From: Nocardia flavorosea NBRC 108225 | Lineage (GTDB): Bacteria > Actinomycetota > Actinomycetes > Mycobacteriales > Mycobacteriaceae | Direction: 5' to 3' | Length of the DNA stretch: 64,000 nt | Assembly (NCBI RefSeq): GCF_001613385.1 | Contig: NZ_BDCG01000008.1 | Location: 186,001 to 250,000, forward strand | Shown: positions 54,239-63,641 of the stretch, one piece after another | How the letters are laid out: each line of letters begins with the position of its first letter | How positions within the stretch are numbered: the stretch's first letter is position 1 | Translations under genes and position numbers: made by a program | The notes under the pieces: model-generated | Database searches by the model: none | Told to the model about the DNA's origin: nothing | The model's input: only the letters and a program-made list of their open reading frames with translations

Positions 54239-54769
54239 TCAGTACGGTTTGCAGGCGTCGAAGGCGGCGTCCTTGTCCCCGTTGAACGAATCGATCTGAC
54301 CGTTGATCTCGTCCACCGAAGCATTGCGCTCCAGAAGGTCGGCCAGGGTTTTCAGATTGTCGCGGTAGGTGCGCATCGGTGCCGAGACGTCGTTGGGAAC
54401 ATCGGGACTGAGTTCCTCGTCGATCTTGCCGGCCGTATCGCGCAACGCAATGACCGCGGCATCCTTCTTGGGTCCCTCATCCGGCGCCTTGTTGTCGCTG
54501 GCATCGATATAGGCGTTGAAGGCGTCGACCGCCGGATTGTTGTTATCGCGCAGCGACTCACATACATCGGTCGCGGCTGCCTCGGCGGCGGCCGCCCGTG
54601 ACGACGACGCCGCGGCCGAGGAAGATTTGATCTCCGATGTGTACAGCTGCAACTCGCTCTGATTCACCTCGGCGGTACCGGTCACCGTGGTGGAGCAGGC
54701 GGCGAGGAATCCACCGGCGACCAGCGCGGTCAGTGCAGCGGCGAGGCCGGCTCGTTCGAATCGTCGCAT
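54239..54769 (-). CDS. Hypothetical lipoprotein
   Basis: A 176-residue protein with a signal peptide ending in the lipobox F-L-A-A-C (Cys 25), a short Thr-rich linker and a helical mature domain with an Ala/Ser-rich first helix and two cysteines (DVCESLRD, FDACKPY at the end), likely disulfide-bonded. Similar small lipoproteins are common in Nocardia. Function unknown. It ends 11 bases from the imuB stop, convergent. Confidence 0.78.
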   Translation of the reverse strand: MRRFERAGLAAALTALVAGGFLAACSTTVTGTAEVNQSELQLYTSEIKSSSAAASSSRAAAAEAAATDVCESLRDNNNPAVDAFNAYIDASDNKAPDEGPKKDAAVIALRDTAGKIDEELSPDVPNDVSAPMRTYRDNLKTLADLLERNASVDEINGQIDSFNGDKDAAFDACKPY

Positions 54770-54922
54770 CGATCTGAAACTCCCCTCGGATGCCCACGAC
54801 CCCGTATTCTCGCCCCGGCGCGCCGGACATCTGAGCCACCGGTGCTGACAACCGTACTGTGTCGAGACGATTCTCGGCTGCCCAGGCCCGCATTGTCGAT
54901 CAACCGATACCCGTGCCCGGAA

Positions 54923-55549
54923 TCACCGGCCCGTGGCGATGTCGACGACCAGGCGGTTCGGCATGGTGGCCGTCGAAACGGTGAAGCCCCGCTCATCACC
55001 GGAGACTCCGATGAACGACTGGGTGATCCCCTCGAACACCGTCGTCCGGTACACCCCGGCGATACCGGGCACCGCCGGGTCGATGGCCGGGTCCGGTCCG
55101 GCATAGGGCGACACCCCGCTGTCGAACGGATAGGCCGAACCGGTGATCCGGACCTCGAGCACCGAATCGCCCGCCACCCCGAGCTCCCGGCCGCTGCCGT
55201 CCTGTACGGCCCGGCCCGTGTACCACACACTCCACCCCGGGGTTCCCGGACCGCCCAGGTAGTACTCGACCCGGTCGAAACCCGCGTGGCGACTCAACCG
55301 GATATCGGTCACGGTGAGCATGGCGTCCGGGGAGGCCTCCGCCTGCTTCGGCACCGTATCGTCGGGCGCGGGCACCGGCTCGCCGGGCAGCGGTATCGGC
55401 GGTGCGGGCAGACCCGGGGTGCCCACTTCCGAACTGGGGACCGCCGGGCTCATCGGCGAAGAGCTAACCGGCGGTGTCGACCCCGAATCGGCACACCCGG
55501 CGAGAGCCGCCAGTATCGCCGCCACCACCAGTAAACGCCCGGTACGCAT
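54923..55549 (-). CDS. Lipoprotein with AMIN-like domain
   Basis: A 208-residue lipoprotein with lipobox L-A-G-C (Cys 19), then a Pro/Ser-rich linker to about residue 80, and a beta-rich domain with RLSRHAGFDRVEYYLGG and VSTATMPNRLVVDIATGR, the pattern of actinobacterial AMIN-like domains. AMIN domains bind cell-wall material in other bacteria. The start at 55549 gives a normal signal peptide. It is separate from the lipoprotein gene that follows by about 150 bases. Confidence 0.8.
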   Translation of the reverse strand: MRTGRLLVVAAILAALAGCADSGSTPPVSSSPMSPAVPSSEVGTPGLPAPPIPLPGEPVPAPDDTVPKQAEASPDAMLTVTDIRLSRHAGFDRVEYYLGGPGTPGWSVWYTGRAVQDGSGRELGVAGDSVLEVRITGSAYPFDSGVSPYAGPDPAIDPAVPGIAGVYRTTVFEGITQSFIGVSGDERGFTVSTATMPNRLVVDIATGR

Positions 55550-55717
55550 ATGGCCGATGCTAACCGCAGCGGCCACTGTCCTGCGGTAACGCCTGCTCTC
55601 ACGGTGTGGCCCGGGTACCGGCCGCCGGCCGCGCACGACCTCCGCGACCATGGCCCCGCGAAACGTATCCACCGGGGCGCGCGGCAGCGCACGGCAACGA
55701 TCTAGCACACTTGTCAC

Positions 55718-56887
55718 GTGCGAGACGTGGAGGACCTATTGGGACGGTTGCGCCGCTATCCGGATGTGGAGGCCGCCAACCTGTACGCCGTCGACGCCGC
55801 GGACCGCCTCGTCCTCGACGTGGCCGCGGAGGCACTCACCACCACCGAGCCCGGGAGAGTGGTGGTGATCGGCGACAACTACGGCGCCCTCACCCTGGGC
55901 GCCGCCGCCACCCACGACCTGCACCGGATCCGCGTCCACCAGGACCTGCTGACCGGTGAGCTCGCGCTCGCCGCCAATGCCCGTGCGCTCGGACTCGGCG
56001 ACCGCTACACCGCGCACTCCCTCGACGAGAACCTGTTGCGCGGCGCCACCGTGGTCCTGCTGCGACTACCGCGGGTACTGGCCGGGCTCGCCGAGATCGC
56101 CGACGCCATCGCCCGTTACGCCCATCCCGAGGTCCAGGTGTTCGCCGGCGGCCGGGACAAGTACCTCACCAGGGCGATGAACGACATACTGGCGGAATCC
56201 TTCACCGAAGTACGGGCCAGCCGCGGCCGCCAGAAGTCCCGCACTCTGCTGGTGCGCGGACCGAAGCCGGTGGGCGAACCACGGTTTCCGCTACGTGAGC
56301 ACATCGGCGAATTCGGTATCGATGTGGTCGCGCACGGGGCCGCCTTCTCCGGGCCGCGCCTCGATATCGGCACCCGGTTCCTGCTGGAACATCTGCGCGC
56401 CATGAAACCCGATGCCCGCGACGCCATCGATCTCGGCTGCGGCACCGGAATACTGGCCGTCGCGCTGGCCCGATCCCGCCCGGGAATCGCGGTGGTGGGC
56501 ACCGACCAATCCGCCGCAGCCGTGGCCTCGGCGACCGCAACCGCCGCGGCCAACGCGGTCACCGGGCAGGTCACCGTGGTGCGGGACGACGCCATGTCGG
56601 CCGCCGCCGACAACAGCGCCGACCTCGTGGTGTGCAATCCGCCGTTTCATGTGGGTGCCGCCGTGCACACCGGGTCGGCGATCAAGATGTTCGCCCGGAC
56701 CGGCAAGGTGCTACGGCCGGGAGGCGAGCTGTGGACGGTCTACAACAATCACCTCAACCACCGCACGGTGGTCGAACGCATGGTGGGCCGCACCGAGGTG
56801 GTGGGGCGCAACCGGAAGTTCACGGTCACGCGTTCGGTGCGGGGGTTGCACGGGTTCGATGCGGTCGCGACCGGGGTCGGGGTTTGA
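55718..56887 (+). CDS. RsmC/RlmG-like class I methyltransferase
   Basis: A 389-residue protein from a GTG at 55718. It has the duplicated methyltransferase layout of RsmC/RlmG: a degenerate N-terminal domain (VVVIGDNYGALTLG) and an active C-terminal domain with AIDLGCGTGILAVALA (motif I, about 241) and VVCNPPFHVG (motif IV, NPPF for N2-guanine methylation). It likely methylates guanosine in 16S or 23S rRNA. Which site is not clear. Stands alone. Confidence 0.88.
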   Translation: MRDVEDLLGRLRRYPDVEAANLYAVDAADRLVLDVAAEALTTTEPGRVVVIGDNYGALTLGAAATHDLHRIRVHQDLLTGELALAANARALGLGDRYTAHSLDENLLRGATVVLLRLPRVLAGLAEIADAIARYAHPEVQVFAGGRDKYLTRAMNDILAESFTEVRASRGRQKSRTLLVRGPKPVGEPRFPLREHIGEFGIDVVAHGAAFSGPRLDIGTRFLLEHLRAMKPDARDAIDLGCGTGILAVALARSRPGIAVVGTDQSAAAVASATATAAANAVTGQVTVVRDDAMSAAADNSADLVVCNPPFHVGAAVHTGSAIKMFARTGKVLRPGGELWTVYNNHLNHRTVVERMVGRTEVVGRNRKFTVTRSVRGLHGFDAVATGVGV

Positions 56888-56967
56888 TTGCGATGTATCT
56901 TCGCTCTCTCACTCCATCGCTCCGGACCGGGGCTGTTCCAGCCCGGGAGTGAAGTGTGCGACGGAAC

Positions 56968-57335
56968 GGATTACCTGGCCCAGCGCTGTTATCTCAGATC
57001 GCGGAGTAGACCATCCGCGACGGGCGGGGCTGTAATTTTGGATCCGCTCGGCGGCTCGCGAGCGGGCCCCTGTCGACCCGGTTCTTTCCCCGCTCCAGAG
57101 CCGGGCGGGCACCGCCCGGGGAGATAAGGGCGGATTACCTGGCGGCGGAGCGCTGTCATCTCTGCTCTCGGGGCGGCCCATCCGCGAAGGGGCGGGCTGT
57201 GATTTCGGAGACGCTCCGCGTCCCGAGGGCGGGGCCCTGTGGAGCCCGGTTCTCCACTCCTGCGCTCCCCCGGCTCCGTCGCTCCAGAACCGGGCGGGCA
57301 CCACCCGGGAAAGTGAACGGTCCGGGAAGGTTGGA
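56968..57335. repeat. Interspersed repeat, two tandem copies (B1 and B2)
   Basis: B1 (56968-57131) and B2 (57132-57335) both begin GGATTACCTGGC and share GGGCGG...GCTGT, CCGGTTCT and CCGGGCGGGCACC blocks. B2 matches copy A (15937-16070) at GAAGGGGCGGGCTG and CACCCGGGAAA...GTGAAC...GGGAAGGTTGG. The pair fills the 466-base gap 56888-57353 next to the 3' end of the response regulator gene; copy A is likewise next to a gene 3' end. A weaker related stretch lies at 56900-56950. Confidence 0.65.
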
Positions 57336-57353
57336 TGAGGGGGCAGGGGGTGC

Positions 57354-58010
57354 TCAGTCGATTCGGCGGCGGTGGGCCCAGCGGGTGAGCGCGTTGCGGT
57401 TGGACTGCTGGGTTTTCCGGAGCACATTCGAGGCGTGGGTTTCCACGGTTTTCACCGAGATGAACAGCTTTTCGGCGATCTCGCGATAGGTATAACCACG
57501 GGCCAGCAGGCGCAGCACCTCCAGCTCACGGGGGGTCAGCGAATCGAGTTCGGGATCCAGGGGTGGCTCGGGTACCGGTGATTTCCCGGTGAACGAATCC
57601 AGGACGAAACCGGCCAGCCGCGGACTGAATACGGCGTCTCCGCCGGCCACCCGGCGGATTCCGTCGGCCAGTTCGGCACCCGAAATCGTCTTCGTCACAT
57701 AACCGCGGGCACCGGCACGGATCACCGCGATCACATCCTCGGCGGCATCGGAAACACTGAGCGCCAGACATACCGGACCGCTGTCGATCCCGTTCAGCAC
57801 CGCGACCCCGCCCCCGGCGGGCATATGCACATCGAGCAGCACCACATCGGGTTTGGCGGCATTGATACCGGCCACCGCCTCGGCCACACCCCCGGCTTCC
57901 CCGACCACCTCCATATCGGTTTCCCGGCTCAACTCGGCCCGCACCCCGGACCGGAACACCGCGTGATCGTCGACGAGAAAAACCCGCACAACCAGCCTCT
58001 CTTCATTCAT
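57354..58010 (-). CDS. NarL/LuxR-type response regulator, EsrR-like
   Basis: A 218-residue regulator: receiver domain at about 8-125 with phospho-acceptor D60 (VVLLDVHMP), and a LuxR-type HTH at about 150-212 (SLTPRELEVLRLLARGYTYR, EIAEKLFISVKTVETHASNV). Its kinase is at 58363-59796 on the same strand. Corynebacterium glutamicum has an equivalent set, EsrISR, which responds to envelope stress and lies near guaA. A small NTF2-like gene separates regulator and kinase here. Confidence 0.9.
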   Translation of the reverse strand: MNEERLVVRVFLVDDHAVFRSGVRAELSRETDMEVVGEAGGVAEAVAGINAAKPDVVLLDVHMPAGGGVAVLNGIDSGPVCLALSVSDAAEDVIAVIRAGARGYVTKTISGAELADGIRRVAGGDAVFSPRLAGFVLDSFTGKSPVPEPPLDPELDSLTPRELEVLRLLARGYTYREIAEKLFISVKTVETHASNVLRKTQQSNRNALTRWAHRRRID

Positions 58011-58114
58011 GGCGCCGCCTCGGGCCTCCCCCGAAGACTACCCATGTACGGCGAGCCGGGGCTGCGGCCGGCCCGAAACCCTCGGTACGACACCACGCCC
58101 GGTTCCGTGCCACC

Positions 58115-58366
58115 TCACGAATGTTCGGCACACGGACCCCGCAGCGATTCGTGGTAGTGGATCCCTTTCCACTCGTCACCGCTTCGACGCGCGATCAGCG
58201 TGTTGCGGCCGGCGACGACGAACGATTCGGGCGCCACGGCCGTTTCCCCCTCGAGGTGAAAAGAGAAGAACGCGTAGGCCATATCGCCGATGGTCTCGAT
58301 CCCGGCTTCGCGGTGTGCCCATCCATTCCGATACGCCTCCACCGGGGCAGCGATACCGGCGGTCAA
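58115..58366 (-). CDS. NTF2/SnoaL-like half-domain protein between kinase and regulator
   Basis: An 83-residue protein from TTG 58366, which has a very strong site (GAGGAGG, spacing four) and overlaps the kinase stop by four bases, so it is almost surely translated. The C-terminal part, GDMAYAFFSFHLEGE, then VVAGRNTLIARRSGDEWKGI and HYHESLRGP, is the last half of an NTF2/DUF4440 fold. The N-terminal helices are largely missing (the usual length is about 125). It may work as a dimer or sense a ligand for the kinase; this is inference. Confidence 0.7.
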   Translation of the reverse strand: MTAGIAAPVEAYRNGWAHREAGIETIGDMAYAFFSFHLEGETAVAPESFVVAGRNTLIARRSGDEWKGIHYHESLRGPCAEHS

Positions 58367-59796
58367 CGAACCTCCTCGCGGCGGGTACCCGCGCCGCGGG
58401 CCTGCCCGGCGGTGGCCTGAGCGAGCCCGGGCGCGTGCACAGGTTCGGAGCGCCCGGGCCGCGGCGGTTCGGACGTGCCTTCGGTAGGAGCAGTCTCCGG
58501 AGTCCGCGGCCGGTCGCGGGCTATGCCTTCGTCCTCGGAACCGGAATCGGTGCGCGGCAGGAAGATCCGTACCTCGGTGCCGCGCCCCGGTTCCGAAACG
58601 ATCTCCACCGTCCCCCCGCGCCGCTCCACACGGGCGCGAATGGATCGCGCGAGACCGTGCCGGTCCTCGGGAATCGAATCGGGATCGAAACCGTTACCGC
58701 GGTCGCGAACGAACACACTGACCTGGTGTGGTTCGGTCTCGGCGAACAGGTCGATATCGGTTACGCCGGCGTGTTTGGCGGCGTTCACCAGCGCTTCCCG
58801 GGTGGCGCCCAGGACGGCGGTGAAATGTTCCTTCGGCAGGCCGGACCCACTGTCCTCGCCGTCCATTGCGACATCTCCGACGGTCACCGGGGTGACCTTC
58901 ACACCGTGCTGATCCTCCACCTCACCGGCGATGGTGCGCAGGGCGACGGCGAGACTGGAGTCGGCGGGGCCGGTGTCGGCGAACAGCCAGCGCCGCAGCT
59001 CGCGTTCCTGGCTGCGCGCCAGGCGCAGCACTTCCTGCTGATCGCCCGCCTGCCGCTGGATCAACGCCAGCGTCTGCAGCACCGAATCGTGGAGGTGGGA
59101 GGCGATCTCCTCGCGTTCCTCGTTTCGGATCCGGGCCGCGCGTTCGGCATTGAGCGAATGCATCATCCGCAAACCGAGCGGGACGGTCAGCAGCCCGACC
59201 CCGATCAGGGTCGCTGCCACCGCCAGCAGCGCCGAACCGAGCGAACCCCAGTCGACCTGCGACAGCACCACCACCCCCAGCCCTACGAAAACAAGGGTGA
59301 CCCCGGCGATGATCCGCGACCAGGTGACCACCGACGGCTTGGCCGGTATTCCGATAAGTGACCGCGGGCCGTCGGCATCGTATTCCCGCCACACCAGCGC
59401 CGCGCCCACCGCGATCACCAGCAGGGGAGCGATCACCCGGGCCACTGTTCCGCTGAATGCCCACGACACGACCACCGACAGCCCGAGCCCGAGCAGCGCC
59501 AGCCCTATCGCCTGGCGGCGCTCCGTACCGGAAGGCCGGGCGTCGTCGCCACCGCCGGGCGTGAAGATCCACAACAGCCCGTAGGCGATGATCCCGGCCC
59601 CCGCCAGCGCCGACAGCAGAACGAACGCCATCCGCACTTTGAGTACGTCGACCCCGAGATGGTCGGCGACGCCGCCGGCGACACCGCCCACGATCCGGCC
59701 GCCGGATCGGCGCACCAACCGCCCGCCCGCGGTATCCGGGTCGACCACGGGACGGTCGCCACCCGGGGCGTAGAAGGCAGGTCTGAACGGGCACAT
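58363..59796 (-). CDS. PspC-domain sensor histidine kinase, EsrS-like
   Basis: A 477-residue kinase. An N-terminal PspC domain (residues about 27-80: RRSGGRIVGGVAGGVADHLG and GLLWIFTPGGG) is followed by more membrane segments to about 208. A HisKA_3 helix has the phospho-His in EIASHLHDSVLQT (H236), and the HATPase domain has ALVNAAKHAG and DRGNGFDP. The last about 60 residues are disordered, Pro/Glu-rich. Divergent from the PspC protein gene at 60122. PspC kinases of this class read envelope stress. Confidence 0.9.
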   Translation of the reverse strand: MCPFRPAFYAPGGDRPVVDPDTAGGRLVRRSGGRIVGGVAGGVADHLGVDVLKVRMAFVLLSALAGAGIIAYGLLWIFTPGGGDDARPSGTERRQAIGLALLGLGLSVVVSWAFSGTVARVIAPLLVIAVGAALVWREYDADGPRSLIGIPAKPSVVTWSRIIAGVTLVFVGLGVVVLSQVDWGSLGSALLAVAATLIGVGLLTVPLGLRMMHSLNAERAARIRNEEREEIASHLHDSVLQTLALIQRQAGDQQEVLRLARSQERELRRWLFADTGPADSSLAVALRTIAGEVEDQHGVKVTPVTVGDVAMDGEDSGSGLPKEHFTAVLGATREALVNAAKHAGVTDIDLFAETEPHQVSVFVRDRGNGFDPDSIPEDRHGLARSIRARVERRGGTVEIVSEPGRGTEVRIFLPRTDSGSEDEGIARDRPRTPETAPTEGTSEPPRPGRSEPVHAPGLAQATAGQARGAGTRREEVR

Positions 59797-59901
59797 ACCT
59801 TCGATACTGGCACGTCCGCAACCGACCCGGCCATGGGGAAACACCCTGATCTGTGTCTATGGCGGCGCCTCCGGCGCGGCGTGGTCCGGGTCGTCCCTAT
59901 G

Positions 59902-59985
59902 GGTCTCGTTCTTCACTCCACCGCTCCTCCGCAACGCTGCACCGCTCTGTGGCTCCAGATCAAGACGGGCCCGGGCCAGGGAGGC
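59902..59985. repeat. Interspersed repeat, copy C (diverged)
   Basis: GTTCTTCACTCC (59908-59919) is identical to copy A, followed by CCGCTCCTCCG, GTGGCTCCAGATCAAGACGG and a G/C-rich end as in B1/B2. It occupies the promoter gap between the divergent kinase and PspC genes (59797-60121), where no gene is seen. Confidence 0.45.
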
Positions 59986-60121
59986 AGGAGTTTTGGCAGA
60001 CACCGCCGGCGATACGTCGACGGTCGACGGGCCGGGCAGGTGGTGGTCAGAAGTATTTCGGGAACAACTTCAGGGTTCCCCCCGATGTGAGAGTGCCCGC
60101 AGGAAGCGGAGCATGGGTTTC

Positions 60122-61678
60122 ATGACGAGAACCAGCTTCGGTGATCAGCTTCAGCAGATGTGGCAGAGCCGGCCGACCCGCCTGCCCCGGCACGGGCCGA
60201 TCGCCGGGGTCGCGGCCGGGGTCGGGCACCGCTACGGGGTCGACCCGGTGCTCGTGCGGGTGGCGTTCGTGGTGTCCACTCTCTTCGGCGGGGCCGGGAT
60301 CGTGCTCTACCTGTTCGGGTGGCTGATGTTCCCCGAAGCGGGTGAAGGCGCGTCGATGGCGGAATCGCTGACCCGTAAACGGCAGGATTCGCAGAGCCAG
60401 ACCAAGACGATCGTACTGATCGTGGCGCTGGCGATCGCGGTGAGCACCATGGGCCCGGTAGGTGTGGGGCTCGGCGGGTCGGGGGTGATCTCGCTGACGC
60501 TCATGCTGGCCGGTTGGTGGATGCTGTATCTGCGGGCCCCGCAACCGCCGCCGCTGCCCGCGGGGGCAGCGGTTCCGGAGTCGCTTGCGGGTCCGGGGAC
60601 GACCGGATATCCCGGCGCCACATTTCCGCAGGGCGGCGCGGATCCTTACACGTCCCAGTACACCGGGATATATACCCCCTATACAACACTGCCGGATCAG
60701 TATGTCCCGGACGATCCGGCCGTGAACCGCGCGCAGAGCGCTCCCGGTACCGCTGACCCCGACACGCCGGATACCGATGGTCCGAGTCTCAGCAAGGCCA
60801 CCTCCTCCGGGGCTGCGACCGGCCCGGCAGCCGATACCGCAGCCGTACCGGCACCTGATCCGAGTTCGGGCACGCCCGATTCCACCGCTACCGCAGACCC
60901 GGTCGCGGCCACCCCTGCCGAATCGGATCCACCCCGAGACACCGGCTCGGACCGGCCCACTCCTCCACGCCCCACCATCGGAATGAGCAAATCCACCGGC
61001 CTCACCGATCGCACCCCACCTGCCTGGGATCCGCTGGGCGTCGCGCCACTCGCCTGGGACCTGCCCGACCCCACCCCGGCACAGCCGGTGGCGGTGACCA
61101 CCGAGAAGCATCCCCGTTCGCGTTTCACCGCGGTCGTGCTCGGCTTGGCCATCCTCGCCGCGGCGGGTGCCGGCGCGGTGGCAGCGGCGGGCGCCGAATG
61201 GATGACACCCGGCCGGATCGCCGCGATCGCGCTCGCGGTGATCGGCCTCGGGTTGATACTCGGTGCTTTCCGCCGACGCGGCCACGGCCTATTGCTGGTC
61301 ACTGCGCCGCTGGCGGCGTTCGTCCTCCTGGCCGGCGCCGTCGGGCCGGTGGATTTCCAGGGCGCCACCATGGGTGAGCGCACCTGGGCTCCCGCCTCGG
61401 CCGCCGATATCCGGCCGGAGTACGCGGTAACCATGGGGTCCGGCACGCTGGACCTACGCGGAATCGAATTGACCGCGGATCGGACCGTCGACCTTTCCGT
61501 ACAGATGGGGGAGGCGGTGGTCCTCGTACCGCAGAATATGAACGTGCGCTCCGATTGCACCGTCCGGATGGGCGAGGCGAACTGCCCGGACGGGCTCACC
61601 GGGCCCGGCGGGGATGCACCGGTGCTGAATCTGAACGTGCAGGTCCGGATGGGTGAAGCGGAGGTGCGTCGTGGCTGA
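60122..61678 (+). CDS. PspC-domain membrane protein, EsrI/LiaF-like
   Basis: About 518 residues from ATG 60122; alternatives are ATG 60113 and a TTG at 59993 that has a GGAGG site. An N-terminal PspC domain (HGPIAGVAAGVGHRYGVDPV and GIVLYLFGWLMFPEAG) is followed by membrane segments, a long Pro/Thr/Asp-rich linker (about 180-320), four more membrane helices and a C-terminal beta region with repeated MGEA motifs (QMGEAVVLVP, RMGEANCPDG, RMGEAEVRRG), as in LiaF-type proteins. In C. glutamicum the EsrI protein restrains its kinase. The same role is inferred here. Confidence 0.82.
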   Translation: MTRTSFGDQLQQMWQSRPTRLPRHGPIAGVAAGVGHRYGVDPVLVRVAFVVSTLFGGAGIVLYLFGWLMFPEAGEGASMAESLTRKRQDSQSQTKTIVLIVALAIAVSTMGPVGVGLGGSGVISLTLMLAGWWMLYLRAPQPPPLPAGAAVPESLAGPGTTGYPGATFPQGGADPYTSQYTGIYTPYTTLPDQYVPDDPAVNRAQSAPGTADPDTPDTDGPSLSKATSSGAATGPAADTAAVPAPDPSSGTPDSTATADPVAATPAESDPPRDTGSDRPTPPRPTIGMSKSTGLTDRTPPAWDPLGVAPLAWDLPDPTPAQPVAVTTEKHPRSRFTAVVLGLAILAAAGAGAVAAAGAEWMTPGRIAAIALAVIGLGLILGAFRRRGHGLLLVTAPLAAFVLLAGAVGPVDFQGATMGERTWAPASAADIRPEYAVTMGSGTLDLRGIELTADRTVDLSVQMGEAVVLVPQNMNVRSDCTVRMGEANCPDGLTGPGGDAPVLNLNVQVRMGEAEVRRG

Positions 61679-61922
61679 TCAGGGAACGAAACCGCACGTG
61701 GAAGCGTCGGGCGACACCGGAACGGCGGGGCGTGCGCACCGCGGAGGCTTCTCCGCCGGTTTGTTCGTCACCGGTCTGCTCGCGCTGCTGGTGAGTGTCT
61801 GGGCCCTGGCCGGCCCGGACCGATGGAATATCACCTCCATGATCCCGGTCGGCTGGATCGTCGTCGCGGCCGCCATAGTGATCGGCGTGGCACTGGTCAT
61901 CTCACCGAGAAAGCGCCGGTAG
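61671..61922 (+). CDS. Small membrane protein coupled to the PspC protein
   Basis: An 83-residue protein from GTG 61671, with GGAGG six bases upstream and an eight-base overlap with the PspC gene. Two membrane segments (SAGLFVTGLLALLVSVWALA and VGWIVVAAAIVIGVALVIS) with a basic end. It probably acts with the PspC protein. No family name known to me. Confidence 0.78.
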   Translation: MADQGTKPHVEASGDTGTAGRAHRGGFSAGLFVTGLLALLVSVWALAGPDRWNITSMIPVGWIVVAAAIVIGVALVISPRKRR

Positions 61923-61968
61923 CCCCGGCCGCCGACGCCGGTTCTCGTCGAACGGCGCCGTACCGGGC

Positions 61969-62006
61969 AGAACGCCCGGACCCGCATCGCGGGGTCCGGG
62001 CGTTCT
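61969..62006. terminator. Bidirectional hairpin between the PspC operon and guaA
   Basis: Perfect 15-base arms AGAACGCCCGGACCC (61969-61983) and GGGTCCGGGCGTTCT (61992-62006) with an eight-base loop, between convergent transcripts and ten bases before the guaA stop. Confidence 0.8.
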
Positions 62007-62015
62007 CCTGTCTGC

Positions 62016-63593
62016 TCACTCCCACTCGATGGTGCCCGGCGGTTTGCTCGTCACATCCAGCACCACGCGGTTGACCTCGCTCACCTCGTTGGTGATCCGG
62101 GTCGAGATCCGTTCCAGCACCTCATACGGCAACCGCGTCCAGTCCGCGGTCATCGCGTCCTCACTCGACACCGGGCGCAGCACGATCGGATGCCCGTAGG
62201 TACGCCCGTCGCCCTGGACTCCGACACTGCGCACATCCGCGAGCAAGACCACCGGGCACTGCCAGATCTGTCCGTCGAGCCCGGCCGCGGTGAGTTCCTC
62301 GCGGGCGACGGCGTCGGCCTGCCGCAGTGTCCGCAACCGGTCCTCGGTGACCTCACCGATGATCCGGATCGCCAGGCCGGGCCCCGGGAACGGCTGCCGG
62401 GCCACGATCTCCTCGGGCAATCCGAGCTCCCGGCCGACCGCCCGGACCTCGTCCTTGAACAGCAGCCGCAACGGTTCGACCAGTTCGAATTCCAGATCGT
62501 CGGGCAGTCCGCCCACGTTGTGATGCGATTTGATATTCGCAGTTCCGCTGCCGCCGCCGGATTCCACCACATCCGGATACAGCGTGCCCTGCACCAGGTA
62601 TTCGACCGCCGGTACATCCTGGCCCGCGATCTGCTCGCCGACGACCTCGCCGACGGCGTCCTCGAAGGACCGGATGAACTCACGCCCGATGATCTTGCGC
62701 TTCTCCTCGGGGTCGGTGACACCCTTCAGTTCGCCGAGGAACTTCTCGACCGCGTCCACGGTGACCAGCCGGGCGCCGGTAGCGGCCACGAAATCCCGCT
62801 GCACCTGTTCACGCTCCCCCGCGCGCAGCAGTCCGTGATCGACGAAAACGCAGGTCAGCCTGTCACCGATGGCTCGCTGCACCAGGGCGCCCGCCACCGC
62901 ACTGTCGACGCCGCCGGACAGCGCGCAGATCGCATGCGCGTCTCCGATCTGCTCGCGCACCCGCTCGATCATCGCGTCGGCGATATTGGCCGGCGTCCAG
63001 TCCGGTTTGATCCCCGCCATCTCGTGCAGGAACCGGCTCAGCACCTGCTGCCCGTGCGGCGAGTGCAGCACCTCGGGGTGATACTGCACACCGGCCAGCC
63101 GGCGGGCCCGGTTCTCGAAGGCCGCGACCGGCGCGCCCACCGTCGTCCCGGTCACCTCGAAGCCTTCCGGAGCGTCGGTGACCGCATCCCCGTGGCTCAT
63201 CCACACCGGCTGCGGCTCCGGCAGCCCCTCGTGCAGCAACCCACCGTCGATATCGAGTTCGGTGCGGCCGTATTCGCGGGTACCCGTATTCGTCACGGTG
63301 CCACCCAGCGCCTGCGCCATCGCCTGGAAGCCGTAGCAGATACCGAAAACCGGGATATCCAGGTCGAACAGGCGCGGATCGAGAGCCGGCGCGCCTTCGG
63401 TGTACACGCTGGCCGGGCCACCGGACAGAATCACCGCCAGCGGCTGTTTCTCGGCGATCTCCGCCACAGTGGCCGTATGCGAGACCACCTCCGAGTAGAC
63501 ACTCGCCTCCCGGACCCGGCGGGCAATCAACTGCGCGTACTGCGCACCGAAGTCGACAACAAGAACGGGCCTCTGCGAATGTGTCACCCGCAT
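62016..63593 (-). CDS. guaA: GMP synthase (glutamine-hydrolysing)
   Basis: A 525-residue enzyme making GMP from XMP, ATP and glutamine. Class I amidotransferase domain first: catalytic C86 in [11 protein letters not shown], with the His/Glu pair in [10 protein letters not shown]. Then the ATP pyrophosphatase domain with [12 protein letters not shown], and the dimerisation domain ending in [11 protein letters not shown]. Length normal. With guaB3 upstream it forms the guanine nucleotide region; the order imuB, imuA', guaA is as in Rv3394c-Rv3396c. Confidence 0.97.
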   Translation of the reverse strand: MRVTHSQRPVLVVDFGAQYAQLIARRVREASVYSEVVSHTATVAEIAEKQPLAVILSGGPASVYTEGAPALDPRLFDLDIPVFGICYGFQAMAQALGGTVTNTGTREYGRTELDIDGGLLHEGLPEPQPVWMSHGDAVTDAPEGFEVTGTTVGAPVAAFENRARRLAGVQYHPEVLHSPHGQQVLSRFLHEMAGIKPDWTPANIADAMIERVREQIGDAHAICALSGGVDSAVAGALVQRAIGDRLTCVFVDHGLLRAGEREQVQRDFVAATGARLVTVDAVEKFLGELKGVTDPEEKRKIIGREFIRSFEDAVGEVVGEQIAGQDVPAVEYLVQGTLYPDVVESGGGSGTANIKSHHNVGGLPDDLEFELVEPLRLLFKDEVRAVGRELGLPEEIVARQPFPGPGLAIRIIGEVTEDRLRTLRQADAVAREELTAAGLDGQIWQCPVVLLADVRSVGVQGDGRTYGHPIVLRPVSSEDAMTADWTRLPYEVLERISTRITNEVSEVNRVVLDVTSKPPGTIEWE

Positions 63594-63641
63594 GAGTCTA
63601 ATGAGCGCCGTTGCGCGACTCGCACGCCCATACCCGCGGGC

